NCBI RefSeq assembly: GCF_028858725.1
Contig: NC_084762.1
Span: 9,185,374 to 9,249,373 of the forward strand
Direction of reading: 5' to 3'
Origin: Colius striatus
Taxonomy: Eukaryota > Chordata > Aves > Coliiformes > Coliidae
DNA: 64,000 nt
Part shown: one piece after another, positions 39,601 to 47,720 of the stretch
Layout: the number at the start of each line of letters is the position of its first letter
Position numbering within the stretch: position 1 is the first letter of the stretch
Made by a program: the position numbers and the translations under genes
The notes under the pieces: model-generated
What the model was told of the DNA's origin: nothing
Seen by the model: only the letters and a program-made list of their open reading frames with translations
Database searches by the model: none

Positions 39601-42600
39601 CATCATAGTAAATTTTGTTCCTTGAATGTACTGCCTCCAACCCCCCCCCCCCCCCCCTTGGGTTTAGTTTCCCTGCCATGAAGAAATCACAGAAAATGTT
39701 AGATATTAAATGGAATGTTCACATCTATTCCAATGTTCTGGAAGAAAATATAGACTAGTCTCCTACTTCTTAAGTCCCTACGCACTGTTACACTCCGTAA
39801 GCACATGAGGTAGAAGTAAACCTGAGGAGCTGCTGTAAATCTGCATAGACAGCTCACTGGAGAAAAAGTTATTGTGGTAAATAGCACCCTTTTTCTCTCT
39901 TATCACACTGTCTACAAAGATCTATTAAGTAAAAGACTGGTAGAGACAAATCTGAAAAGACAGACTGAAGCAGTCTATTAGTTGTAGAGAGAATTAACTA
40001 CTCTCCAAGTATTGTATCTAATGTAATAAAAGAACTCTTGCTTGCTTGGAAACTTAAGCACATTAGCTATCTCAATGAAGATGTAAACTACTTTTATACT
40101 GATATGATCTAGTCCTTAGCTTTTTACCAAACCTGACCAAAAAGTTACCTTAAAAAAGGCTTTTGTGTAGTCAAGCAAATCATTTGCAACCTACCCAAAA
40201 TCTTAAACAAGATTTTGTTTAAAATGGCTAATAATATTATACTCAGGAATATAGGAGAGGAGTGAAGGTGTTTTAAGATTGATTATCCCTACAAAAATAC
40301 ATTGATGACTGAGGTTTTGGGAATTCCTTTTAGGTTCTGTAACTATAGGAGGAACATTCAGTATAGGAGAATGAGAAAGGCACTACTCTGTCGCTCCAGA
40401 GATACGCATCCTTTTGGGTGTCAGGAGCTTGACCCTAGGAATGTATGTCTGACATTATTTGAGTATGCAACTGAAAACGAAAACCTTTTGTATGCTTTTG
40501 TCAAAAATAAAGAAGGACAGACTTAAACAACCCACATTAAAGAATTAAAGATAGGGTACTTTAAGCTCTCAAAGGAGAAACGTGAGTCTAGTCTGTCTGC
40601 TCACTGCCCTTCCCTCCCCCAAAAGGAGAAAAAAGTGCCATGACTCATGGAGACAATGGCATTTAACCTTTGGCTCTTCAATTTCTTCCTACTTTACTAG
40701 CAGCTTGGCCAAACATTTATTGTCTGCTGTGTCACCTATTGACACTTTATTTGCTTCTGCTTTCCCCAGAGATTGAATAGCTGGTGTTACTGGGCCTTGA
40801 TTCTGTTGTCATCAGAGAGGTGCTTAACAACATTTCAGATGTCCTTTAATATCCTACTTGGCTTCCAGTTACAGTTCCAGAGTTGTGTCATATCTAAATC
40901 TACCCTATGTAAATATTTTGGCCACCTTGGGACATCTAAAATAGTTCTAGATGCCTCTTTGCAGGCAACTGCGTCATGTCTTTGCTATCAAACCACTATT
41001 TTCAGAGATTGTAATTGTAAACTGTTTTTAATATAACCTTTGCTAGAAAAAGGAAGATTGTTTTGGATATACAGGAAATAAAGACTTTTAAAAGGTTTAA
41101 AAAAGCCCAAAAGATCAAACAGAATCCCATACCAAACCACCAGATAAAGTCTATGTCCACCGTCATTATCTGGAGCATTTTACAAATCCATTACTTTGTT
41201 TTACATCATAAAGCTTATTAAAAAGTTTCCTTTCTGGATTCATAAAGTAAAACCTGAAGCCACAACTGTCTCTGAAAGTACTTGCACCCAGTCCGAACAG
41301 CTGTAAGCAAAGTCTCCAGATAGCCTACATCCAAGGAATGCATATCGTGCTCATGCAACTGTCATTACCATCCAAGTATGACTCTTCTGTTAAAACTCCA
41401 ATCAAACTCAGGCACAGCAAAAGGACCCAAGTGCTCTTGCCTTTGAGAGCTCCATCATCTCTGAGCTCACAGGACCCAAAATTAAAAAAGAAAGGATACA
41501 ATTATCTCACTAATTGTGTTCCTCAGATGTTGTGAAATGCAATTTCTAGGATGGAATCTTAAGGCCTCGAAAGAATGTTGATATGCAAAGTGGTATTAAG
41601 GCTTCCCTAACAGATCTGCTGAAGCTTTTGAGTTTCCCCTCCCCTCTCCCTGAACATGCTACCACTCTTAATACTCTAATTTCCAGTTACACGTTCTGAT
41701 GTTGATAAAAGGGAGCTACGAAAAATGTTACTGCACACTTCAGCTCATGAAATAGCTATCGGTGGACAAAACCTAAAGAGCTTTTTGCTGCTCTGACTTA
41801 TGTCAAGACTGAAAAATCATCTCCTTTTACTTTTTTTACAGTAGACAAATATACAGGAAACAGAAGGTTTCTTTGCTTCTCTCTCCTCTGGACCCCAAAC
41901 TTGAAGAACAAAATCAACCTGGGACTGAGTCTTAAACTATAAAGGCATGTTTAAAGTTTAGAGAGTGAATGAGGGAGATCCAAGTTGTTCTGTGACATCT
42001 CAGCATGACTTCTCTAATTACAGAATTTAACAACCTCTGAAAACCATTTTTATGGCAAACCAAGGGCCAAAAGGATGTAACACAACCGACTGACTGCACA
42101 TTTTAATATGCAGCTGGTTTTAAAAACTAACTTCAAGTGGACACAAGTGCTAACTGATGAAGCACTCCTGCTGCATTTTCCAAACACCTTGGAATAAACA
42201 CAAGAAACACTTTGGGTTGGTTTTTTTTTCCAAATGACTAGAAAGACATATCTTGGAAAACAAACAAATAAATTACCTGGCAAGGCTTTTTCATTTTAAT
42301 CGCTATAACGTGGTATCTGTAACAGCAGAGTTCACAGGTCCATGATCCCCTTTCACTTATCCACTTCAACAGGCAAAGCTGATGCGTGTATCGTACTGAC
42401 CCATCGCAGCGGCAGGGATTTAACAGTTCACCCTGAAAAGGCAATAGAGAAACATTAATTTTAAAGGAATCTTATACGTACATCTATACTGGACACGAAA
42501 AGTCTGGAACAACGAATTGGTCTCAGTTCTAAGACATAAAAAAACACATGTAAAAATACTCAAAAATTAAACTGTCTTAAAAACATCTAGTTGCTTCTAA

Positions 42601-43789
42601 TGAGACAGGTAACTGTCTACATGTGTATGTGCATACACGTGAAACAAGGGAAAGATTATCATGCATCAAACAGCAGCCTTAGCCATTTCAGATACCTCAA
42701 ACGGAACCACAAGTGGTTTAGATGCATTTCTCTGCAAGCATCAGTAGGAAAGAAACGACACCACAGTGAACCACGCTCTGCACTGTTCAGTTGGCCAGTT
42801 GTCAGGCAGGACCTCAAACAATGTCACTAAACACTTCCCCAGTAGTTCACATATTTCTGTACTATATAAACCAGCTATTCTCCCCTTTCCCTGAAAACAT
42901 GGGGTTCTTAGCTAAACTAAAAGATGAGCTATGAAATGCTCATTATAGATCCATCGCTGATACCTTGTCCAGTAATGTAATGATATGGAAGGTACCTGGA
43001 GGACTTCTCAACATTCTCTGTAAGCTGATACCCTCATTTTAAAGTCTAATAGAAATCTGAGAAAATCGTATTGTCTGAAGTCCTCGAGGAGACTTGAGCA
43101 GCGAGATGCACAGTGTGAGAGCCCAGACAACGCAAATCTCCACATTTTCCGAAAGCTCGGCGCCGACTGGGGGCTGCCCCGAGAGTTTGCCCCAACCACC
43201 TCGTCCGGCGGCGGCGGTGCACGCTCGGCCGCCGGACCGGAGGAGGGCCCTTCCCCTTCCCGCCGAGGGCAGCGCACCGGGGAACGCCGGGCCGGGCCCG
43301 CCCAGCCCGCTGCGGCCGCGCCGGGGGCCAGGCGGGCGGCGCCGAGCCCTGTCCCTGGTGCTGATCGCTGCCCGCCGCCGGCCCGCCCGGAAAGCGAAAA
43401 CAGGTGTGCGCTGTGCCCTCGGGAGAAGGGTCGGTCCGTCCGCGCTAGGCAGCCGCCCGCCCACCCGCCTGCCCCGCGCTCCTCACCTGCTCGGGGCCCT
43501 GGAAGCAGATCTTGCAGATGGGGCCGGCCCCGCCGGGGTGGCTGCCGCTCTCGCTGCTGCACACCGAGCGGGTCTCGGGTTTGTCGCCGGCGGCGGCGGC
43601 CCCCGCTTCGACGCGGCTGCTCTCCGAGCCGCCCTTCCGGCCCTCGCCGCCGCTGGGGCCGCCGCTCTCTCCCTCTTCTGGGGTGTCCCCGCTCGCCTCT
43701 CCCGCTCCGGCCGGCAGATCCAGCGGGGCGGTGGGGCCTCGCTGCGGCTCCCCGGGAGGAAGGACGACGCTCCCCCCGGCGCAGCTCAT
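9323..43789 (-). CDS. MARCHF11: MARCHF11, membrane-associated RING-CH E3 ubiquitin ligase (four coding exons)
   Basis: The exons 43487-43789, 42277-42432, 16492-16684 and 9323-9645 splice in frame into 324 residues. The order is a Gly/Ser/Glu-rich N-terminus (1-90), a RING-CH finger with C92, C95, C108, C110, H118, C121, C134 and C137, membrane segment 1 at about 166-187, membrane segment 2 at about 200-222, and a cytosolic tail ending in VTSV. RING-CH ligases of this group transfer ubiquitin from an E2 to the tails of membrane proteins. MARCHF11 is described as brain- and testis-enriched, acting on trans-Golgi and endosomal membranes and binding PDZ proteins through its C-terminus. The tail ([19 protein letters not shown], then VVMRVTSV) matches MARCHF11 as I remember it, and better than the close paralogues MARCHF4 and MARCHF9. 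The human protein is about 402 residues, so this N-terminus is shorter. No frame break was seen. Confidence 0.93.
11645..11741 (+). mobile_element. CR1 LINE 3' tail
   Basis: Nearly the same tail as at 3765-3855: CTAGGTGGTCCTGCTCTGGC, GTTGGACTGGATGATC, TTCCAACCCTTAGATTCTG. Confidence 0.85.
13062..13124. repeat. 20-bp direct repeat, 43-bp spacing
   Basis: TGTTCATTACTTAAACTTCT is present at 13062-13081 and 13105-13124, with TTACTTAATTACTTAC between them. Confidence 0.9.
16492..16684 (-). CDS. MARCHF11: MARCHF11 coding exon 3 (membrane segments)
   Basis: The exon is 193 bp. It begins [14 protein letters not shown] and runs through a hydrophobic stretch ([19 protein letters not shown]), a short polar loop ([10 protein letters not shown]) and most of the second membrane segment ([18 protein letters not shown]). 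The acceptor is TCTCTTTTAG|TGG (phase 0) and the donor is GCATAG|GTAAGC, leaving one base of the split Gly codon. The two hydrophobic helices with a short luminal loop are the usual MARCH layout. Confidence 0.97.
17805..18190 (-). mobile_element. Old diverged CR1 copy
   Basis: CAAAGGGCTGTCGGAGGTCT, GACCAGGTTGCTCAGGG, CACCTTGAAAACATCCAAGC and CTCTCTGGGCAAGCTGATCC follow the order of an ancient CR1 3' region in minus orientation. Confidence 0.75.
20181..20500 (-). mobile_element. CR1 LINE 3' part
   Basis: Starts TCATAGAATGATAGGTGTTG, then GGAAGGGACCTTTAGAGATC, ACCCCTCTGGGCAGCCTGTA and TTACCCCTTGTCCTGTTGCT. The same subfamily as the copy at 52682; minus orientation. Confidence 0.92.
22270..22311 (+). 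mobile_element. Short CR1 3' tail
   Basis: TGGTTCCAACCCTTACCATT followed by CTCTGATTCTAT resembles only the terminal part of a plus-oriented CR1. Confidence 0.5.
27705..27860 (+). mobile_element. CR1 LINE 3' tail
   Basis: GGAAGGTGTCCCTGCCCATA, GATCTTTAAGGTCCCTTCC, AACCCAAACCATTCTAGG and ATTCTATGAC give a plus-oriented 3' end. Confidence 0.88.
33096..33200 (-). mobile_element. CR1 LINE 3' fragment
   Basis: ATCATAGAATCATAGAATAG, GAATCTTTAAAGGTCATC and CCCCTGCAATGAGCAGGGAC form a minus-oriented CR1 3' end lying about 360 bp before the HSF-like relic. Confidence 0.88.
34554..34592 (-). mobile_element. CR1 tail fragment
   Basis: ATCACAGAATGGTAGGGGTT GGAAAGGG is a truncated minus-oriented CR1 end, inside the span of the HSF-like relic. 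Confidence 0.6.
34714..34915 (-). mobile_element. CR1 LINE 3' fragment
   Basis: CACAGAATCATAGAGCTGTT, GGAAGAGACCTTTAAGATCA, GACTCCAGCACCTCCCCAGG and CCCGTTCCAATGCCTGACAA mark a minus-oriented CR1 of a different subfamily from those at 20181 and 52682. Confidence 0.88.
35488..35690 (-). mobile_element. CR1 LINE 3' fragment
   Basis: CATAGAATCATAGAATAGTT, GGGACCTTTAAAGGTCATCC, then TCAGAGCCATCTAATCTGAC and CTCTGGCCAATCTGTTACAG. Minus orientation, interrupting the second part of the HSF-like relic. Confidence 0.9.
35690..36110 (+). other. Possible distal part of the HSF-like relic
   Basis: GC-richer DNA than the surrounding intron, with Pro/Ala/Ser-rich open frames on the plus strand (for example [20 protein letters not shown] in one frame), lying just after the CR1 at 35488-35690. 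It could be the C-terminal tail of the HSF-like copy split by that insertion. No diagnostic motif was seen. Confidence 0.25.
36216..37212. repeat. 26-bp near-perfect direct repeat flanking the CR1 ORF2 fragment
   Basis: ATTGAGTTTCCTGGTTTGGG... at 36216-36241 and ATTGTGTTTCCTGGTTTGGG... at 37187-37212 share 25 of 26 bases. Weaker resemblance continues for some 30 bases after each copy. Confidence 0.8.
36285..37060 (-). mobile_element. CR1 LINE ORF2 fragment (reverse transcriptase and following region)
   Basis: On the minus strand 37043-36789 reads as reverse transcriptase: [18 protein letters not shown], then [15 protein letters not shown] and [19 protein letters not shown]. 36541-36347 contains [17 protein letters not shown], a later part of the same protein. 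The middle is missing or degraded, so this is a dead, internally deleted copy. Confidence 0.88.
39641..39657. repeat. C17 homopolymer
   Basis: An uninterrupted run of 17 C in intron 2-3. Confidence 0.95.
42277..42432 (-). CDS. MARCHF11: MARCHF11 coding exon 2 (core of RING-CH finger)
   Basis: The exon is 156 bp (52 codons) and encodes residues 102-153, [11 protein letters not shown] to MKKPCQ. It supplies the remaining six zinc ligands of the C4HC3 finger and the Trp of the E2-binding region (WTCELC). The acceptor is CTTTTCAG|GGT and the donor is CCAG|GTAATT, both phase 0. Confidence 0.97.
42433..43486 (-). other. MARCHF11: MARCHF11 intron 1-2
   Basis: A short intron of 1054 bp between GTGAGG (donor) and TTTTCAG (acceptor). 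Its first third lies in the CpG island. Nothing else was seen in it. Confidence 0.9.
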
Positions 43790-44340
43790 GCCCTCGCCGG
43801 CCCGGGGCAACCGCTCACCCGGGGCGCGGACGGCCCAAAGAGACGGATGACGGAGAGGGGTTGGAAAGGAGAGCGGCGAGGGCTCTCCGTTCGCCGCCAG
43901 CGACCGGGAAGGTGACCCGGCGTGGCCGCCTCCCTCCGCCGCGCTCCGCCAGCCGGGTCCGGAGCCGTGAGCGTGTGTGTGGGCGGCTGGGTGCGTATGT
44001 GTGAGGCTGGAGGCGGCGGGGCGGGACGGAGAAAAGGAGGGAGGGGCAGGGCCGGCACGCGCCAACAGCTGGGAGGGCGCGAGCGTGGACCGTTACCCGG
44101 CGCGAGCCGGGGCACGCGGCCGCTGAGGCGCCGGCCCTCGGACCCGCAACCGCCGCCCTCAGCCTCGCTGCGGGAAACCGCCACCCCCGACAGCACCCCG
44201 GCGCCTTCCTCTCCCACGGACGCTCCCACAGGGTCCCTGCGTCCCCCTCCTCAGGTTCGGTCTCCCTCACACCACGCCGTTCGCCTGCCCTGGCCGGCTC
44301 GGCGCTGCGCACTCCCTTCACAGGCACCCTGTCTCCCTTC
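43140..44340. promoter_or_regulatory. CpG island and presumed MARCHF11 promoter
   Basis: An abrupt rise in G+C and CpG density starts near 43140 and fades after about 44340. It covers exon 1, its 5' untranslated region and the start of intron 3. No convincing TATA box was seen, as expected for a CpG-island promoter. Long open frames on both strands here come from the lack of A/T-rich stop codons and are not separate genes. Confidence 0.8.
43487..43789 (-). CDS. MARCHF11: MARCHF11 coding exon 1
   Basis: This exon encodes residues 1-101, from MSCAGGSVV to [11 protein letters not shown], including the first zinc ligand pair C92/C95. The start ATG at 43787-43789 (minus) is the first ATG in frame and has G at -3. 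The donor is GCAG|GTGAGG with the last exon base at 43487, phase 0. The exon is very GC-rich and lies in the CpG island. The same frame stays open upstream to at least 44065 without another ATG, so the true N-terminus is less certain than the rest. Confidence 0.85.
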
Positions 44341-44925
44341 TATCTGGCCTCACGCTGTTTCCTCTCCAGGGCACAAACTCTGACCCTGCTGCCGGGCACA
44401 GGGCTCCTTAACCCCGGCCCCTCAGCGTGGAACAAAACCCCTCGCGGGACGCTTACAGCCCTTTTTACTTTACTGTGTTTTTCGCTGCAGAAGATTGCAC
44501 TTGTAAAAAGCTCAAGAGAACGAGTATTCAACAGTTGGTCTTTGGCTGTGGAACAGTCCTCCTAATCTTTTGTGGCTGGCTATTCTTCTCTTCAAATTCA
44601 TTACATCATCTCATTTTCAAAATTAAATCTGCTAAAAGCATCATGATCAAATGTCTTCTTTAAAAAAAAAAAGTAGATTAAACTCTCGGTGGTTAGAAAT
44701 CCTTTCAAGTTTGGCTGGGGCTGCTGAAGGAATGTATGTGTGAATTTCAGCATCAAGTTTAACACCAGCGCACATTTCATCTCGTGAAAACGACAGCAAC
44801 TGTCTGCGCGGGGAAAGGGAAAAAAGAAAGAAAACCTTCAAAAACCAATTGTGAAGCCATATGCTCTTCCATAGCCACATTTAGATTCAAAGTGTGATGA
44901 AATCACCCATCTTCTTCATTGGCAG

Positions 44926-45111
44926 CTTCACGTGTAGTCTCAAGATGCAGGTGTACCTGGATGAGCTCAGCCACTGCCTTCACCGACAGGGTTTGGATAG
45001 TAGCAGCTCTCTTGGTGTGCCCACTGTAGTAGACGAGCAAAGAAGCAGCACAGAGAACCAAACCAGCACTCCTCAGCCCATGATCATATGGCTGTCAGGC
45101 TCTCTGGAGAG
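44926..45111 (+). other. Exon-like open segment, divergent from MARCHF11
   Basis: A 186-bp segment sits between an acceptor-like TTCTTCATTGGCAG and a strong donor-like GAGAG|GTGAGT. One frame is open throughout and into the upstream side (YLDELSHCLHRQGLD, then TENQTSTPQPMIIWLSGSLER split at the donor). It lies about 0.6 kb beyond the CpG island on the strand pointing away from MARCHF11. I recognise no family; a divergent noncoding transcript or chance are both possible. Confidence 0.25.
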
Positions 45112-46557
45112 GTGAGTATACACCAAACAACTGGCTGGAGACCAGCTCAAGCAGTATGCTATCTGCAGAAAAGCAGTGGCCCCAGATTGCAGGTGAGTGA
45201 CATTTCAACTGATTGGGGCAAGGTGCAGTTAAAGCCCTACAGCCTGCATCAATTATAGAGCCCATGTGATAGATACACTAAGGACAGTGAACACCACTGC
45301 TGTTTACAGCATTGCTCTGAAAAAGAGCATATTCAGAGATTGTCTTCATATGGTGGAATAAGGTATCATTTGCCCTTTTTCACCATCCACTAGTCCCCAG
45401 TCTCATGAAACTCTTTGTTCTGGTGGCTCTGCATTTGCTAAGCCATTTAGCTTGGCATTAGGACAAGATGCTCTAAAATGACTTGTTCACAAGGTGGTTG
45501 TCAAGTAGGTGAGAAACACAGATTTGTCCGGGTTTGGTAAGGGAAAACAAAAAAGTGTCACGATGGTGACATTTTGGTGAACTGCAAACATTGTGGAGTT
45601 AAGAAATCCTTCTACATGTATTTTTTCCCTAGCAGAGTAATACCTGAAGGGGTTGCCAGAGAAACTAAACAGAATTGGAGACAAAATTAACCACATAGGC
45701 TAATTCTGAGGAAAGAAGGGGCAATCACAAACAATGAAAAAAGCAGGAAATGGCAAAACACATAGATGAGTCCAAAATACTGGGCCGAGGGGAACTAAAG
45801 TAGAAGCAGAAGATGGTGGCGGTAGTGAAGTGAGAAATGAATGCTAAATGTTACTCATCTGCATCAGAGGAATACAGCATGCCCTTGCCATTTGCTGTAT
45901 GTGGGGGTTTCTGCTGTTTTTCTTTCTCATCGTTTTTGTTTGTCAGCAAAAAAAGTCAATAAATAAGACAGCTTTTGGAAAGGGTGTAGAGAGAAGATAA
46001 AAATGTCAACACAGAGATGGAATGACTCCTTAATGACAAAGAAAGATGTGACTATAGAGAGTAACTGTTAAGAAGGTAAATCTTTTCTACTTAATCTTGC
46101 CCAAAGTAAATGTGTAACATGCCTCTTAAAAGGAAACACATAGGAATTAGAAGAGTGTTTCTTTCATACCCATGTAATTAGAGAGCTGATTGCAGGTGGG
46201 TATTTCATAGACACAAAGTTTTTAATACAACACCTATTTGCACATCTCCCAAAAAACTCCTGGCACAATGGCCACAATAAAATGGCAAAGGCTAGTGATC
46301 CCTTGGCTTTTAGAGCACGTCAGAGTTGTTGGGCATGCTAGGGGTGGGAGGAGATGCCTACAAAAGAGCAGAAGAGGTGGAGGACATTATATAACAACAG
46401 CCTCCAACCGAAAGCAGCATTCAGCCTTCTGCTGCCTGAGAGAGGGAGACTGGAGCCAGAAACAAGGAGTGAAAGAGAAAGAAGGAAAAAAAAAACCCTA
46501 AAGCAAGAAAGGATATTCTGCTTTGTAACAGCAGTAGTGTAGGTGGCTGGGAGAAAG

Positions 46558-46558
<1 letters not shown>

Positions 46559-46591
<33 letters not shown>
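46559..46591. repeat. G33 homopolymer
   Basis: Thirty-three consecutive G follow GGAGAAAGC and precede AAGCAAAGC. The length is prone to sequencing and assembly error. Confidence 0.95.
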
Positions 46592-46592
<1 letters not shown>

Positions 46593-47399
46593 AGCAAAGC
46601 TGAAAACAGGAAGAATTAATTTGTGATTAAGACAGTGAACTGGAGCTCATGGGAGTTGTGTTCAAGCACAGCTTTGTGACACATGCCTTGAGCAACCTTG
46701 AGCAAGTGACCTCAAGTTGGCTGAGATTAGGTGTCATTACCTAAACACAGGCACTTTGCCATACTCCCAGCCGGCCCCCAACAGCCTCTGGAGGACTGTG
46801 GCTGTCACATCTGCCATCTCTTTTGGTAACAGTGGGACATTCAAATTGGCACTACGCTCCCAGATGCAGGCACATCTTGCTTATTCTCTCTCTCTGTCTT
46901 GTTTTCTACATAAAACTGAAGCAATGATGTTTACTTTCTCTGTTCTTATTACCTCAAATTCTATTTCCATTGGAATTTGCAAGATTTCACTGGCAGAATC
47001 AGGCCATATTTGTACAGTCTTGATCTTGGCTGAGGTGTCTAGGCATTATAACAAGACAAATAATAAGGAACAGTGATACAGATAAAAATAACACCAAGGT
47101 AATAAGACTGTGGGACAGTGAAATGAATTGTGTTTTCAGCAGGCAGTGGAAAAGGCAGAAGTACAACCCCTGAGGGAACGAAAGTTGTCTCTCCTCTATT
47201 TTCCTTTCAGTTCTGCTCTAGGTGCATTATTTTCCCACTACATTGGCTCAGCACTGTGCAATTTTTCCCTCCAAATAAACTAAAGGAAACTCAAGCACAA
47301 CATTTTACCTGAGGATGATCACCTGTAGGTGGAATATTGAAGAAGCAAAAATGGGAACTATTCAGGGAATGGACAGAACAGGTGGGGGTTTTTACATCA

Positions 47400-47720
47400 T
47401 TATCTGCCACAGTATTATCTCTGCAGTAGCGAATGACAGGACACAAGGAAATGGGCTCAGGTTACATCAGGGGAGGTTTAGATTGGACATTAGGAAGAAC
47501 TTTTTCACTGAGAGGGTTGTTAAGCATTGGAATGGGCTGCCCAGGGAGGTGCTGGAAATATTTACAATATTTAAATCCCTGGAAATATTTAAAAGACGCA
47601 CAGATGAGGTGCTGAGGGATATGGTTTAGTTTAGTGATAGGCTTAGCACTGTGAGGTTAATGGTTGAACTCAATGATCTTAAAGGTCTTTTCTGACTGTT
47701 AACGATTCTATGATTCTACC
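47400..47720 (+). mobile_element. CR1 LINE 3' part
   Basis: The plus strand reads AATGACAGGACACAAGGAAA, then GGAAGAACTTTTTCACTGAG and GGAATGGGCTGCCCAGGGAG and ends GATTCTATGATTCT. The open frame ([20 protein letters not shown]) is CR1 ORF2 C-terminal sequence. Confidence 0.92.

Larger units (their letters stand above)
16685..42276 (-). other. MARCHF11: MARCHF11 intron 2-3 (25.6 kb)
   Basis: This large intron holds CR1 fragments at 17805, 20181, 22270, 27705, 33096, 34554, 34714, 35488 and 36285, an HSF-family relic at 33560-35486, and a C17 run at 39641-39657. Stretches 18.2-20.1, 20.5-27.7, 27.9-33.0 and 37.3-42.2 kb are AT-rich unique sequence in which I see no gene. Around 32.16-32.85 kb the plus strand is strongly pyrimidine-rich, which explains its open frames. 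Confidence 0.85.
44341..47399. other. Upstream intergenic DNA
   Basis: Unique sequence beyond the CpG island. It contains the exon-like segment at 44926-45111 and the G33 run at 46559-46591. No intact gene was seen. Confidence 0.6.

Noticed and set aside
9323..43789. Assignment to MARCHF4 or MARCHF9
   Set aside because: Both share the RING-CH and membrane core, but the tail from [11 protein letters not shown] to VVMRVTSV agrees better with MARCHF11 as I know it.
43094..43915. 273-residue plus-strand open frame over exon 1
   Set aside because: It is the antisense shadow of the CpG island and MARCHF11 exon 1; its Pro/Ala/Arg-rich content reflects GC-rich DNA with few stop codons.
43786..44327. 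Long minus-strand frames upstream of MARCHF11
   Set aside because: They begin at non-ATG codons, lie in the presumed 5' untranslated GC-rich region and have no family resemblance.
47315..47629. 104-residue plus-strand frame
   Set aside because: Its second half is CR1 ORF2 C-terminal sequence; it is not a cellular gene.
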